Origin: Actinomycetota bacterium
GTDB lineage: Bacteria; Actinomycetota; Actinomycetes; Actinomycetales; Microbacteriaceae
Reading direction: 5' to 3'
Length of the DNA: 64,000 nt
NCBI GenBank assembly: GCA_030838475.1
Contig: JAUZFP010000094.1
Span: 1-64,000 of the forward strand
A program made the translations under genes and the position numbers. Every line of letters starts with the position of its first letter. Position 1 is the stretch's first letter. The notes below the pieces were generated by a model that was not told where the DNA came from, searched no databases, and saw nothing but the letters and a program-made list of their open reading frames with translations. Shown piece after piece: positions 19,978-29,612 of the stretch.

Positions 19978-22550
19978 GAGCCCAACTTGCCGATCTCGAC
20001 GGTGACCTTAGTCGCCGCGGGGCCCTGCCAACCCTCGATCGGGTTGGTCGAGATCGCCTTTCCCACCTTCGTTGGGTCGGCAGTGACCACACAACCCTGG
20101 ACGGCATCCGTGGTAAATCCGGCCGCGGCGATCGCCCCCTTTGCCGCGGGGAACGGGAGGCCCGTTACATTCGGCACGGTTTTCGATTGGGTTCCGTCGC
20201 TGACGTAGATATTGATCAGGTAGCCGGGCGCGTACTTTCCGCCCGCGCCCGGGTCGGTGTACGCGACGGTACCTTCGGGCTGTGCCGACGGGATCTCGCC
20301 AGCGACGACGTTGACGTCGAAGCCGAGCGCCTGGAGTTGGGCCGTTGCGGCGGTGACGGTCTGACCCGCGTAGTCCGCGAGTGCGACCGTCGTGCCGTTG
20401 AGGTACTGGGCGGGAGCTGGCGGGAACTTGCCCGGGGGGTAGGCCGCGTCGATCGCTTCCATCGTGTGCTTGAACACACAGTTACGGAGCGTCGCCACCT
20501 GGTTCGCCGTTCCGGGGCAGTGAACCGGTGGACGGGTCAAACGGGTTGGCACCTGTCCGGTGGCGTTGCCGACCCAGACGGCCGTGGACACCCTCGTGGT
20601 CGAACCGACGGTCCACGTCTCGAGCGACTTGTTCGTCGTACCGGTCTTACCGAGGACGGCTACTCCGGCGGGCCGTGCGGCGCCTGCGGTACCACCGCTG
20701 AACACGCCCTGCATGGCGACACCGACCGCAGCGTCAATGCCGGGATCGAGCGCCGGCGAGCAGTCCTTCGCCTGGCCGGGAAGCTTTTGGCCCTCGGGAG
20801 AGATGACCGAGTCGATCGCGACCGGCTTGCAGAAGACGCCGCCGTTCGCGATTCCGGCGTACGCGGCCGCCATGGTCAGCGGTGCGACCGAGTTGGTACC
20901 GAGGATTGCGGACGGCTGGTGCTGCAGCTGCAGGAATCCGCTGGGATCCGAGGTGTCCGTGTGACCCTGGTGCACGCCGAACGCGATCGCATCGTCGCGG
21001 GTGTCGCACTGGTCGAGTTCCTTGCCCATATTGAGGAACACGCCGTTGACGGATTGCGCCGTCGCGCGCATCACGGTAAACGGGCCCTTCTCGCCCTCGT
21101 CATTGGTGTACTTGCCGTACGTGCCGCCATAGCCGCCGGGCTCGCAGCGGTCCTTGAACTTGGACAGGTCCAGATTCGGGTTCGGCGTCGCATCCACGAT
21201 GTCGTTGAGGCCGTGGCCGTGCTGGAGCCAGTTCATGAGGGTGAACGGCTTGTAGGTCGATCCGGCCTGGAAACCGTAGGCGCTGCCGCCGTTCTTCTGG
21301 TCGACGGCGTAGTTGATCGCCGTCGTGCCTGCGACCTTGGATGTGCTCTCGTTGAACTTCCGGTTCTCGACCATCACGAGTATTCGCCCGGTTCCGACTT
21401 CGACGGATGTGGTCGCCCCACCGATGTCCATCGTCGGCAGGGTCGCCGGGACCCACTGGTTTTCGACCCCCTGTGCCGACGCCTGCAGGCCGACGTCGAG
21501 GGTCGTGTAGATCTTGTATCCGCCGATCTTCCAGTTCTTCGCCCGTTCGGCGGCGGTGCTTCCGAACGCAGTGAGACTTGGGTACAGCGTCTTGATGTAC
21601 GCGCACCAGAACTGGGCGTTGTCGATGGCGGCGGTGCAGCCCTGGCTCGGTGGGATGTTCTTGATGGTCTTCGACGACTCGACGACCTTGATTCCGGCGT
21701 CGTACTGCGCCTGAGTGATGTGCTTCGCGGCGAGCATCTGGCCGAGAATGGCGTTGCGTCGGGGAGTGTTCGCGGCGTAACCGGCTTTACCGGTTGGTGC
21801 CTTCTGGTTGGGGTTCTGGACAATCGCGACCAGTGTCGCCGACTCGAGGGGTGTGAGTTTCGCTGCTGTCGTTCCGTAGTAGCGCTGCGCGGCGGCCTCG
21901 ATGCCGTACGTCGTGCCACCGAACGGTGCGATGTTGAGGTAGGCGAGAAGGATGTCCTGCTTGCTGTACTTCTTCTCAAGCGAGATGGCCAGCTTGGCCT
22001 CCTGGAGCTTACGGTTGAGCGTCGGAGCGATTGCGTCGTTGATCTTTTGGTTCTGCTGCTTGAGTGTCGGCGCCTGCAGCGCATCCTGAATCGCGAGGTT
22101 CTTCACCAGCTGCTGCGCGATCGTGGATGCGCCCTGTTGGCTCCCGCTCGATGCGCCGAGACCGGACAGCGCGGCGCGGATGATACCGGTGGGGTCGACG
22201 GCACCATGGGTATAAAAGCGGCGGTCCTCGCCGTCAACGGTGGCATTCTTTGCACCGGTCGAGATCTTGTCCCACGCCACCTGCTGGCGGTTCTCATCGA
22301 AAATGGTCGCGACCGGCACTTCTTTTCCGGCGGACAGCGCGTAAATGGTGTTCGGACCGGGCAGCTTGCCGATCGAAATGTAGCTTGGCAGGTTGTTGAA
22401 GATGCCGATGGCGCTTTGGGCCGTGACGCTGGAAACAGCGATCATGGGTGTCACGCTCGCGGTCACGAGAACCGCTGCGACCGCGCTAAACGCGATCATG
22501 CCGAGGACGGCCGAAAACATCGGGCCGCGCGGGGTATTTTGGGCAGACAT
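19968..22550 (-). CDS. Bifunctional transglycosylase/transpeptidase penicillin-binding protein with PASTA domain
   Basis: GT51 motif EDRRFYTHGAVDPTGIIRA, transpeptidase FQAGSTYKPFT and LGKTGTTN, C-terminal PASTA-like repeats; start set at MSAQNTPRGP. Confidence 0.92.
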   Translation of the reverse strand: MSAQNTPRGPMFSAVLGMIAFSAVAAVLVTASVTPMIAVSSVTAQSAIGIFNNLPSYISIGKLPGPNTIYALSAGKEVPVATIFDENRQQVAWDKISTGAKNATVDGEDRRFYTHGAVDPTGIIRAALSGLGASSGSQQGASTIAQQLVKNLAIQDALQAPTLKQQNQKINDAIAPTLNRKLQEAKLAISLEKKYSKQDILLAYLNIAPFGGTTYGIEAAAQRYYGTTAAKLTPLESATLVAIVQNPNQKAPTGKAGYAANTPRRNAILGQMLAAKHITQAQYDAGIKVVESSKTIKNIPPSQGCTAAIDNAQFWCAYIKTLYPSLTAFGSTAAERAKNWKIGGYKIYTTLDVGLQASAQGVENQWVPATLPTMDIGGATTSVEVGTGRILVMVENRKFNESTSKVAGTTAINYAVDQKNGGSAYGFQAGSTYKPFTLMNWLQHGHGLNDIVDATPNPNLDLSKFKDRCEPGGYGGTYGKYTNDEGEKGPFTVMRATAQSVNGVFLNMGKELDQCDTRDDAIAFGVHQGHTDTSDPSGFLQLQHQPSAILGTNSVAPLTMAAAYAGIANGGVFCKPVAIDSVISPEGQKLPGQAKDCSPALDPGIDAAVGVAMQGVFSGGTAGAARPAGVAVLGKTGTTNKSLETWTVGSTTRVSTAVWVGNATGQVPTRLTRPPVHCPGTANQVATLRNCVFKHTMEAIDAAYPPGKFPPAPAQYLNGTTVALADYAGQTVTAATAQLQALGFDVNVVAGEIPSAQPEGTVAYTDPGAGGKYAPGYLINIYVSDGTQSKTVPNVTGLPFPAAKGAIAAAGFTTDAVQGCVVTADPTKVGKAISTNPIEGWQGPAATKVTVEIGKLGSCP

Positions 22551-22602
22551 AGGATAAAGGCTACGCGATGGTCGCAATCCCACCCTGAACGAGAGCCGAC
22601 AA

Positions 22603-22764
22603 ATGCCAATCTGGGAGTACATGACGACTCCGCTCATCGTTCACAACACCGCAGCGATCCTCAACAACTGGGGCTCGGAGGGCTGGGAGCTGGTGCAGGT
22701 CGTTGTCGGTCCGGAGGGCGGACTCGTGGCCTATCTAAAGCGTGAGAAAAGGGAAGACCTCTGA
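22603..22764 (+). CDS. Small DUF4177-like protein (53 aa)
   Basis: Absent from the track (below 60 aa): MPIWEYMTTPLIVHNTAAILNNWGSEGWELVQVVVGPEGGLVAYLKREKREDL; TGATG overlap with ridA. Confidence 0.75.
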   Translation: MPIWEYMTTPLIVHNTAAILNNWGSEGWELVQVVVGPEGGLVAYLKREKREDL

Positions 22765-23225
22765 TGCCAAGCGTTGACGAACGACTCGCCGAACTCGGAC
22801 TCTCCCTGCCGGATGTGGCAAAGCCGGCCGGCGCCTATGTCCCGGCGATCACGACCGGCAACCTCGTCTTCACCGCCGGACAGCTTCCGTCGACGGCCGG
22901 GGTCCTGCCGGCAACGGGAAAGGTTGGTGCCGAGGTGACACCGGAGGATGCCAAGCAGTACGCGCGCATCTGCGTGCTCAACGGGCTGGCTGCCGCCCAG
23001 AGCGTGATCGGCTCGCTCGATCGAATCGTCAAGGTCGTCAAGGTCGTCGGGTTCGTCGCATCCGACCCGGCGTTCACCGGACAGCCCGGCGTGATAAACG
23101 GGGCCTCCGAGCTTCTGGGCGAGATATTTGGCGACGCGGGAGCGCACGCGCGCAGCGCCGTCGGGGTCGCCGTGCTGCCCCTGGATGCGCCCGTCGAGGT
23201 CGAGTTCGTCTTCGAATTCGAGTGA
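22764..23225 (+). CDS. RidA family protein
   Basis: MPSVDERLAELGLSLPDVAKPAGAYVPAITTGNLVFTAGQLP, Rid family pattern. Confidence 0.92.
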   Translation: MPSVDERLAELGLSLPDVAKPAGAYVPAITTGNLVFTAGQLPSTAGVLPATGKVGAEVTPEDAKQYARICVLNGLAAAQSVIGSLDRIVKVVKVVGFVASDPAFTGQPGVINGASELLGEIFGDAGAHARSAVGVAVLPLDAPVEVEFVFEFE

Positions 23226-23354
23226 AAAAAACCGCGCGTCGCGCGAAAATTAGAGTCAACTGAAGGTAGCCTCGGAGTGTCCCCCGAAGACGGGTGTTTT
23301 CATTGCTAAGGTTGCCCTCCTTTGGGTTACACTGATCCGTAGTCAAATGAGAAT

Positions 23355-23440
23355 TTGACGCGCAACGCCGTACGATTCCCCCCAATCAGGCGTTGCTGTG
23401 GCGGCGCCTGTTCCCCCCAATAGGCGCCGCCCCTCTTGTT
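23355..23440 (+). ncRNA. Candidate 6C RNA: two hairpins, each with a loop of six cytosines
   Basis: CAACGCC-gtacgattCCCCCCaatca-GGCGTTG (23363-23395) and GGCGGCGCC-tgttCCCCCCaata-GGCGCCGCC (23400-23431). Confidence 0.85.
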
Positions 23441-23793
23441 TAAGGTGCTTCTCCGATGTAACTCGTCGGTGAGAGTTATTTCCTGCACTTCGGGCGCCGC
23501 GGGCGCCCGGTGGGATTACTGTGCGTACGCCCCGGGCGCCAGCCGTGCATTCCCGCTGACCAACCTTCGGGAGGACTATTCCGTGGGGATGGGGTAGCGG
23601 AGGAGTATTTCGTCTCGAGTTCGACCAATCTCCGCCCAAGGCCGACCCGGGAGCGACAGCCATGCCACTTTTTGGTTCGGGGACACCCCGCCCGCCACCC
23701 ACACCTCCCTCACCGTCGACGGGAACAGGTCGGTCGCCGCCGTTGTGGCCGCTCCGGCTCCGGGCGCGGGCCCGTGCCCCTAGCCTCTGAACG

Positions 23794-24813
23794 GTGACCT
23801 CGCCCGAGACCCGTTTTGTCGCCCGACGGCCCGGCGCCTCCGAACTCGAGCGGCCGACGCCAACGATGCGGCGGGGGCGCGACGGCGGATACCCCGTGGA
23901 GTTCGGACCGCTGGCCGAGCTCGTGGCGGACCCGAGCGTCACCGACATCTTCGTCAACGGGCGGGATGGGGTCTGGGTGGATCGCGGCGACGGAACCATC
24001 GCGGTGGACGACATCGCACTTTCCGAGACCGAACGTCGAGCGCTGGCCGTGCAGTTACTCTCGCTCGGCGGCCGTCACATCGACGAGGCCACGCCCTGCA
24101 TCGACGCCCGGCTCGAGGATGGCATCCGCGTCCACGCCGTGCTTCCACCCGTCTCGCCGACGGGAACGCTTCTGTCCATTCGACTGCCGCGCATCGAATA
24201 CGCGACTCTCGATTTGCTCGAGAGCGCGGGCTTCTTCGAACTGGTTGCGCGCGACCGGGTCGAGGTACTGATTGAACGACGCGAGAACCTGCTCATCACG
24301 GGGGCCAGCGGTGCGGGCAAGACGACGTTTCTGTCGGCGATCCTCAGCGCTGCTCCGGCCAGTGAGCGGATCGTCGCAATCGAGGAGACCTACGAACTGC
24401 GCGTTCGCCATCCCCACTACCTGTCCCTGGAGGCACGCCAGGCGAACCTCGAGGGAGCGGGCGGCATCGGCCTGGAGCGCCTCGTCCGCGAGGCCCTGCG
24501 AATGCGCCCCGACCGGCTTGTGTTGGGCGAATGTCGTGGGGCGGAACTGCGCGAACTGCTCGCCGCGCTCAACACCGGCCACGATGGCGGCGCAGGAACA
24601 CTGCACGCGAACTCGCTCGAGCATGTCCCCGCGCGGCTGGAGGCCCTCGGAGCGCTGGGCGGGATGACCGCGGTCGCCGTCGCTCGACAGAGCGTAAGCG
24701 CGATCGGCAGCGTCCTGCATGTCACGCGCGGCGCATCCGGACGACGACTCGCACAGCTGGGATCCCTCGCTCTTGATCGTCGCGGTCGCCTCTCGATTGT
24801 GTTGGCATCATGA
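23794..24813 (+). CDS. tadA: TadA/CpaF family secretion ATPase
   Basis: VTDIFVNGRDGVWVDRGDG, Walker A ITGASGAGKTTFLSAIL, LGECRGAELRELLAALNTGHDGGAGTLHANS. Confidence 0.9.
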   Translation: MTSPETRFVARRPGASELERPTPTMRRGRDGGYPVEFGPLAELVADPSVTDIFVNGRDGVWVDRGDGTIAVDDIALSETERRALAVQLLSLGGRHIDEATPCIDARLEDGIRVHAVLPPVSPTGTLLSIRLPRIEYATLDLLESAGFFELVARDRVEVLIERRENLLITGASGAGKTTFLSAILSAAPASERIVAIEETYELRVRHPHYLSLEARQANLEGAGGIGLERLVREALRMRPDRLVLGECRGAELRELLAALNTGHDGGAGTLHANSLEHVPARLEALGALGGMTAVAVARQSVSAIGSVLHVTRGASGRRLAQLGSLALDRRGRLSIVLAS

Positions 24814-25724
24814 GGCCGCACGAACCGAACCTGGCCGCGATAGCGGCAACCGTCCAGCGGCTCGCGGTGCTGCTGAGTGCCGGTGTACCTCCGTCCTCCG
24901 CGTGGGGTTACCTCAGCGACGGCCCCCTGACGGATGCGGTCGCCGCCGCCGGCGTGGCCGGAAGCACGATTCCGGCCGCAATCGTCGATGCAGCATCCCA
25001 CCACGCCGTCCCCGGCGAACGGGATGCCTGGTTCGGACTTGCCACCGCGTGGGCGGTGGCGTCGGATGCCGGGGCACCGCTGGCCGCGACCCTGCGCGAT
25101 TTCGCCGAATCGCTTCGCGGCCTCGCGCAGGCGCAACGTGAGATTGCGATCGCGCTCGCGTCACCGAAGGCGACGGCGCGACTGGTGCTGGCTCTCCCTC
25201 TGGTCGGGGTGCTGTTCGGAGTGCTCCTCGGCTTCGACTCGCTCGGTACCCTGTTGACGACGCCGCCCGGATGGCTGTGCGTCGTCGTCGGCACGGCTCT
25301 CATGCTGCTCGCCTGGCGCTGGAACGGGCGGCTGGTCCGTCGCGCTCAGCCGAACAACCTCACGCCGGGACTCGGCTTCGACCTGCTCGCGATCGCCGTA
25401 TCGGGCGGCGGATCGCTCGACCGCGCACGAGGGAGTGTGACGGCGGCGCTGTCCCGCTTCGGACTCGGCGCGCTCGACGACGAGCCCGGCATTGAGGCGA
25501 CCCTTGAGCTGTCCGCCCGCGCTGGTGTTCCCGCGGCAGAACTTCTGCGCAGCGAAGCTCGCGAGCGGCGGCGGGATGCATTGGCGGCGGCCCAGTCGGG
25601 CGCCCAGACCCTCTCCGTGCGTCTCATGATCCCGTTGGGCGTCTGCGTGCTGCCCGCCTTCATGATCCTCAGCGTGGTGCCTCTGCTCCTGGCGGTCCTC
25701 GGACAGACATCGCTGTCCCGCTGA
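24810..25724 (+). CDS. Type II secretion F-domain membrane protein, probable TadB-TadC fusion
   Basis: Two F-like halves each ending in a hydrophobic block (LVLALPLVGVLFGVLLG and LMIPLGVCVLPAFMILSVVPLLL); ATGA overlap with tadA. Confidence 0.75.
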   Translation: MRPHEPNLAAIAATVQRLAVLLSAGVPPSSAWGYLSDGPLTDAVAAAGVAGSTIPAAIVDAASHHAVPGERDAWFGLATAWAVASDAGAPLAATLRDFAESLRGLAQAQREIAIALASPKATARLVLALPLVGVLFGVLLGFDSLGTLLTTPPGWLCVVVGTALMLLAWRWNGRLVRRAQPNNLTPGLGFDLLAIAVSGGGSLDRARGSVTAALSRFGLGALDDEPGIEATLELSARAGVPAAELLRSEARERRRDALAAAQSGAQTLSVRLMIPLGVCVLPAFMILSVVPLLLAVLGQTSLSR

Positions 25725-25844
25725 GTCCCCTTCCCCACAGTCGTTGCTCGCGGGGTTGCCCAGCCCGGTCCGATCCGTTCGCCGGTCGCCGACACCGGGC
25801 GAGCGAGACTTAGCGGGTCGTGCCGCCCAGTTCAACGGAGGACC

Positions 25845-26033
25845 ATGAGACGCCACTCGATCTTCGGCGGGATTCGCGCTCGCGCACGCGACGACGCGGG
25901 GTCAGCGACCGCGGAGTATGCCATTGCGACGCTGGCCGCTGTCGGATTCGCCGGCCTCCTCGTCGTGATCCTGCGAAGCGATGCGGTCCGCGGGATGCTG
26001 ACCAGCCTCATCCAGCATGCGCTTTCGTTTTAG
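25845..26033 (+). CDS. DUF4244-like / Flp-type pilin
   Basis: DDAGSATAEYAIATLAAVGFAGLLVVIL class III prepilin-like motif. Confidence 0.85.
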   Translation: MRRHSIFGGIRARARDDAGSATAEYAIATLAAVGFAGLLVVILRSDAVRGMLTSLIQHALSF

Positions 26034-26358
26034 GGCCGACGCGGGTGCAGTCACCGCGGAGTTCGCGGCCGCGATGCCCGCGGTCGTTCTCGTCCTTGCC
26101 TGTGCGCTCGGAGCGATCGGCCTGGGCGGGGAGCAACTTCGACTGCAGGGCGCAGCCTTTGACGCGGCTCGGCTCCTCGGTCGCGGCGATCCCGGTGCGC
26201 TCGCCATCGTTCGGTCGGTGTCTCCGGTTGCGACGCTCACCACCCGAACCTCGGGCGTGACGATTTGCGCGGACGCGAGTGCCGTGGTCTCGCTCGGGGT
26301 ATTGTCCGGAATCGCTCTTCACGCCACCTCCTGCGCGCTCGATGACGCCGGGTCCTGA
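26017..26358 (+). CDS. TadE family pilus protein
   Basis: ADAGAVTAEFAAAMPAVVLVLACALGAIGLGGEQLRLQGAAFDAARLLGRGD. Confidence 0.8.
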   Translation: MRFRFRADAGAVTAEFAAAMPAVVLVLACALGAIGLGGEQLRLQGAAFDAARLLGRGDPGALAIVRSVSPVATLTTRTSGVTICADASAVVSLGVLSGIALHATSCALDDAGS

Positions 26359-26707
26359 GGCTCGACCGGGCGAAGCCGGATCGGGGTCACTGCTCGCGGT
26401 TGCGGTCATCGGCGCGACCATCGCTTCGATCGCGCTGGGGATTCCGCTTCTTGTCGGTATCGGCATTCGCCAGTTCGTCGAGGGCGCCGCGGACGCCTCC
26501 GCGCTCGCCGGAGCGGACGTCGCAGCCGGCAGCTATCCCGGCTCACCGTGCGTGGTCGCGGCCGCCGTTGCGAGGGCAAACGGGGCGCGACTGGCCGGCT
26601 GCGCGGTGGACGGACTTGTCGTCACGGTACGTGCCAGCGCCGAATTCCTGGGCCTTCCGCTCGCCGCGAGCGCAACGGCCGGCCCGCCAGTCGTGGGAAC
26701 GAATTAG
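26342..26707 (+). CDS. TadG/Rv3654c-like pilus-associated protein
   Basis: EAGSGSLLAVAVIGATIASIALGIPLLVGIGIRQFVEGAADASALAGADVAAG; start chosen at 26342. Confidence 0.7.
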   Translation: MTPGPEARPGEAGSGSLLAVAVIGATIASIALGIPLLVGIGIRQFVEGAADASALAGADVAAGSYPGSPCVVAAAVARANGARLAGCAVDGLVVTVRASAEFLGLPLAASATAGPPVVGTN

Positions 26708-26803
26708 GAGATAGACGGGTTGACGTGTGTATGGTGTCGCTGACGGAGCCAGCAACCCGTCGCACAGTTCTGTTCCAAGAGCGCATCGATTAAGAGGAGT
26801 CAC

Positions 26804-29611
26804 GTGCCAGGCACGAAGAAGCTGGTCATCGTCGAGTCGCCCGCAAAGGCGAAGACGATCGGCCAGTATCTCGGGGACGACTATGAGGTTCAGGCCTCTG
26901 TCGGTCACATCCGCGACCTGATCGAGCCCAAAAACCTCCCGCCCGAGCTGAAGAAGGGATCGCTCGGCAAGTTCTCCGTCGATGTCGAAAACAACTTCGA
27001 GCCCTACTACGTGGTCTCGGATGCGAAGAAGAAGACGGTCGCCGACCTGAAGAAGGCGCTCGCCGGAGCCTCAGAGCTCTACCTCGCAACTGATGAGGAC
27101 CGCGAGGGGGAGGCCATCGCGTGGCACCTCCTGCAGGTGCTGAAGCCCAAGGTTCCCGTGCACCGCATGGTCTTTCACGAGATCACGAAGGATGCGATCC
27201 AGGAGGCCAAGAACAACACCCGCGAACTCGACACCGCCCTCGTTGACGCGCAGGAGACTCGTCGCATCCTTGACCGGCTGTACGGATACGAGGTTTCGCC
27301 TGTGCTCTGGCGCAAGGTCGGGCCTGGCCTGTCCGCCGGTCGAGTTCAGTCCGCCGCGACGCGGCTCGTCGTCGACCGCGAGCGGGAGCGACTCGCCTTC
27401 ACGGCCGCGAGCTATTGGGACCTGATCGCCCAGCTCACTCCGGCGGCGACCGAAAACCAGGACTTCGAATCGCGTCTCGTCCGTATTAATGGAACGCGGG
27501 TTGCCGTTGGCCGGGACTTCGACGACAAGGGCGCCCTCAAGTCGGACGCGATCGCGCTCGACGAGACCGCGGCCGAGTTGCTCGCAACCGCCCTTCGCGA
27601 CGCCGACGTTGCGATCACCGTCACCTCGGTCGAGTCGAAGCCGTACACGCGTCGTCCGGCGGCGCCGTTCACGACCTCAACGCTCCAGCAGGAGGCGGCA
27701 CGCAAGCTGCGCTTCTCCGCCCGCCAGACGATGAGCGTCGCGCAGTCGCTGTACGAAAACGGGTACATCACCTATATGCGAACGGACTCGCCCACGCTGT
27801 CGCAGCAGGCGCTCAACGCGGCGCGAACCCAGGCCGCTCACCTGTACGGAGCCGAGACGGTTCCGGCGTCCTCTCGCCTCTACTCCGGCAAGAACAAGAG
27901 TGCCCAGGAGGCCCACGAGGCGATTCGTCCGTCCGGCGAAACCTTCCGCACACCGGCCGAGCTGCAGTCGACCCTCCGTGGCAACGACTGGAAACTGTAC
28001 GACCTGATCTGGAAGCGCACCGTCGCATCCCAGATGGCGGACGCCAAGGGCTCGACCGCGACGGTGACGATCGCCGCCGCCCGACCCGCGGGGGAGCTGG
28101 TGACCACGACGGTGACCGGACCTGTCCAGCTGGCCGAGTTGACGGCGAGTGGCACTGTCATTACCTTCCGCGGCTTCATGTCCGCCTACGAGGAAGGCCA
28201 CGACGAGGAGCGCAACGAGTCGACCGACGCGGTCGAGGCCAAGCTTCCGCCGCTGACGGAGGGGCAGAGCCTGCGGCTCGTCGAGCTCGAGGCAAAGGGC
28301 CACGAAACGAGCGCTCCGCCCCGCTACACTGAGGCCAGCCTCGTGAAGACGCTCGAAGAGCTCGGTATCGGGCGCCCCTCGACGTACGCCGCGATCATCT
28401 CGACCATCATCGACCGCGGTTACGTCACGCCGCGCGGAACCGCCCTCGTTCCCAACTGGATCGCGTTCTCGGTGGTGCGCCTTCTCGAGGAGTACTTCGC
28501 CGACCTGGTGCAGTATGACTTCACCGCGGAAATGGAAGACGACCTTGACCGCATCGCCGGGGGCGAAGAGGACCGGGTCGAGTGGCTCACCGGTTTCTAC
28601 TTCGGCAACGCGAAGCAGCGCGGTCTCCGAACCGTCATCGACAACCTCGGCGAGATCGACGCGCGCGAAATCAACTCCGTTCGGATCGATGACGACATAA
28701 CGCTGCGCATCGGCAAGTACGGTCCGTACCTCGAGGTACCGACCGATGATCCGGCGACGCCGCGCCGCGTCAACATCCCCGGCGAACTTGCCCCGGATGA
28801 GTTGACCGCGGCTAAGGCTCGCGAGCTGATCGATGCTCCGGTCGTGACCGACCGCGTGATCGGTACCAACCCGGCGAACGGCAAGCTGGTTCTTGCGAAG
28901 GATGGTCGCTACGGCCCCTACGTGACCGAGGCCGACCCAGAGCCCGAGGTGGACGAGGCCGCGGTTGCCGCTGCAGCTGCCGTCGCCGCCGAGGCCGCCG
29001 CCGCGGCCGAGGTCGAGGTCATCGACCCGAAGACCGGCGAGATTAAGAAACCTAAGAAGAAGGTCGTCAAGAAGCCGGCCGTCGTGAAGCAGCGCACCGC
29101 ATCCATCTTCAAGAGCATGGATCTGGCGACCATCGACATTGAGACGGCGTTGCGCCTGCTCGACCTCCCGCGCGTGGTGGGCATCGACCCGGAGACGGGC
29201 GTCGAGATCCTGTCGCAGAACGGCAAGTTCGGCGCATACCTGAAGAAGGGCACGGACACCCGGTCGCTGCCGAGCGAGGAGTTGATCTTCGATATCGACC
29301 TGGCCGGAGCGCTCGAGCTGTACGCGCAGCCCAAGTACGGTGGCCGTTCGGCATCGAGCGCTCTGAAAGAGTTCGAGGCCGATCCGGAGAGTGGAAAGCC
29401 GATCCGGATCAAGGACGGCCGCTTCGGCGCCTACGTGACCGACGGCACGACGAACGCGACAATCCCGCGCGGCGAGGACATCGAGGACATCGACTTCGAG
29501 CGGGCGGTTCAACTTCTCGCCGACAAGCGGGCGAAGGGCCCCGCCAAGCCGAAGGCGAAGGCGCCCGCGAAGCGTCCCGCGGCGAAGCGAGCTCCAGCCA
29601 AGAAGGCCTAG
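26804..29611 (+). CDS. topA: DNA topoisomerase I
   Basis: KKLVIVESPAKAKTIGQYLGDDYEVQASVGHIRDL, active site YITYMRTDSP, Lys/Ala/Pro-rich actinobacterial tail. Confidence 0.98.
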   Translation: MPGTKKLVIVESPAKAKTIGQYLGDDYEVQASVGHIRDLIEPKNLPPELKKGSLGKFSVDVENNFEPYYVVSDAKKKTVADLKKALAGASELYLATDEDREGEAIAWHLLQVLKPKVPVHRMVFHEITKDAIQEAKNNTRELDTALVDAQETRRILDRLYGYEVSPVLWRKVGPGLSAGRVQSAATRLVVDRERERLAFTAASYWDLIAQLTPAATENQDFESRLVRINGTRVAVGRDFDDKGALKSDAIALDETAAELLATALRDADVAITVTSVESKPYTRRPAAPFTTSTLQQEAARKLRFSARQTMSVAQSLYENGYITYMRTDSPTLSQQALNAARTQAAHLYGAETVPASSRLYSGKNKSAQEAHEAIRPSGETFRTPAELQSTLRGNDWKLYDLIWKRTVASQMADAKGSTATVTIAAARPAGELVTTTVTGPVQLAELTASGTVITFRGFMSAYEEGHDEERNESTDAVEAKLPPLTEGQSLRLVELEAKGHETSAPPRYTEASLVKTLEELGIGRPSTYAAIISTIIDRGYVTPRGTALVPNWIAFSVVRLLEEYFADLVQYDFTAEMEDDLDRIAGGEEDRVEWLTGFYFGNAKQRGLRTVIDNLGEIDAREINSVRIDDDITLRIGKYGPYLEVPTDDPATPRRVNIPGELAPDELTAAKARELIDAPVVTDRVIGTNPANGKLVLAKDGRYGPYVTEADPEPEVDEAAVAAAAAVAAEAAAAAEVEVIDPKTGEIKKPKKKVVKKPAVVKQRTASIFKSMDLATIDIETALRLLDLPRVVGIDPETGVEILSQNGKFGAYLKKGTDTRSLPSEELIFDIDLAGALELYAQPKYGGRSASSALKEFEADPESGKPIRIKDGRFGAYVTDGTTNATIPRGEDIEDIDFERAVQLLADKRAKGPAKPKAKAPAKRPAAKRAPAKKA

Positions 29612-29612
29612 C

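Noticed and set aside
20187-22745. 852-aa plus-strand ORF opposite the PBP gene
   Set aside because: Antisense shadow of a clear PBP; Arg/Gly/Asp-rich translation with no recognisable motifs, typical of high-GC third-position bias.
23226-23260. Rho-independent terminator after ridA (CGCGCGTCGCGCG)
   Set aside because: Short hairpin with A-rich flanks on both sides; plausible but too weak to list as a feature.
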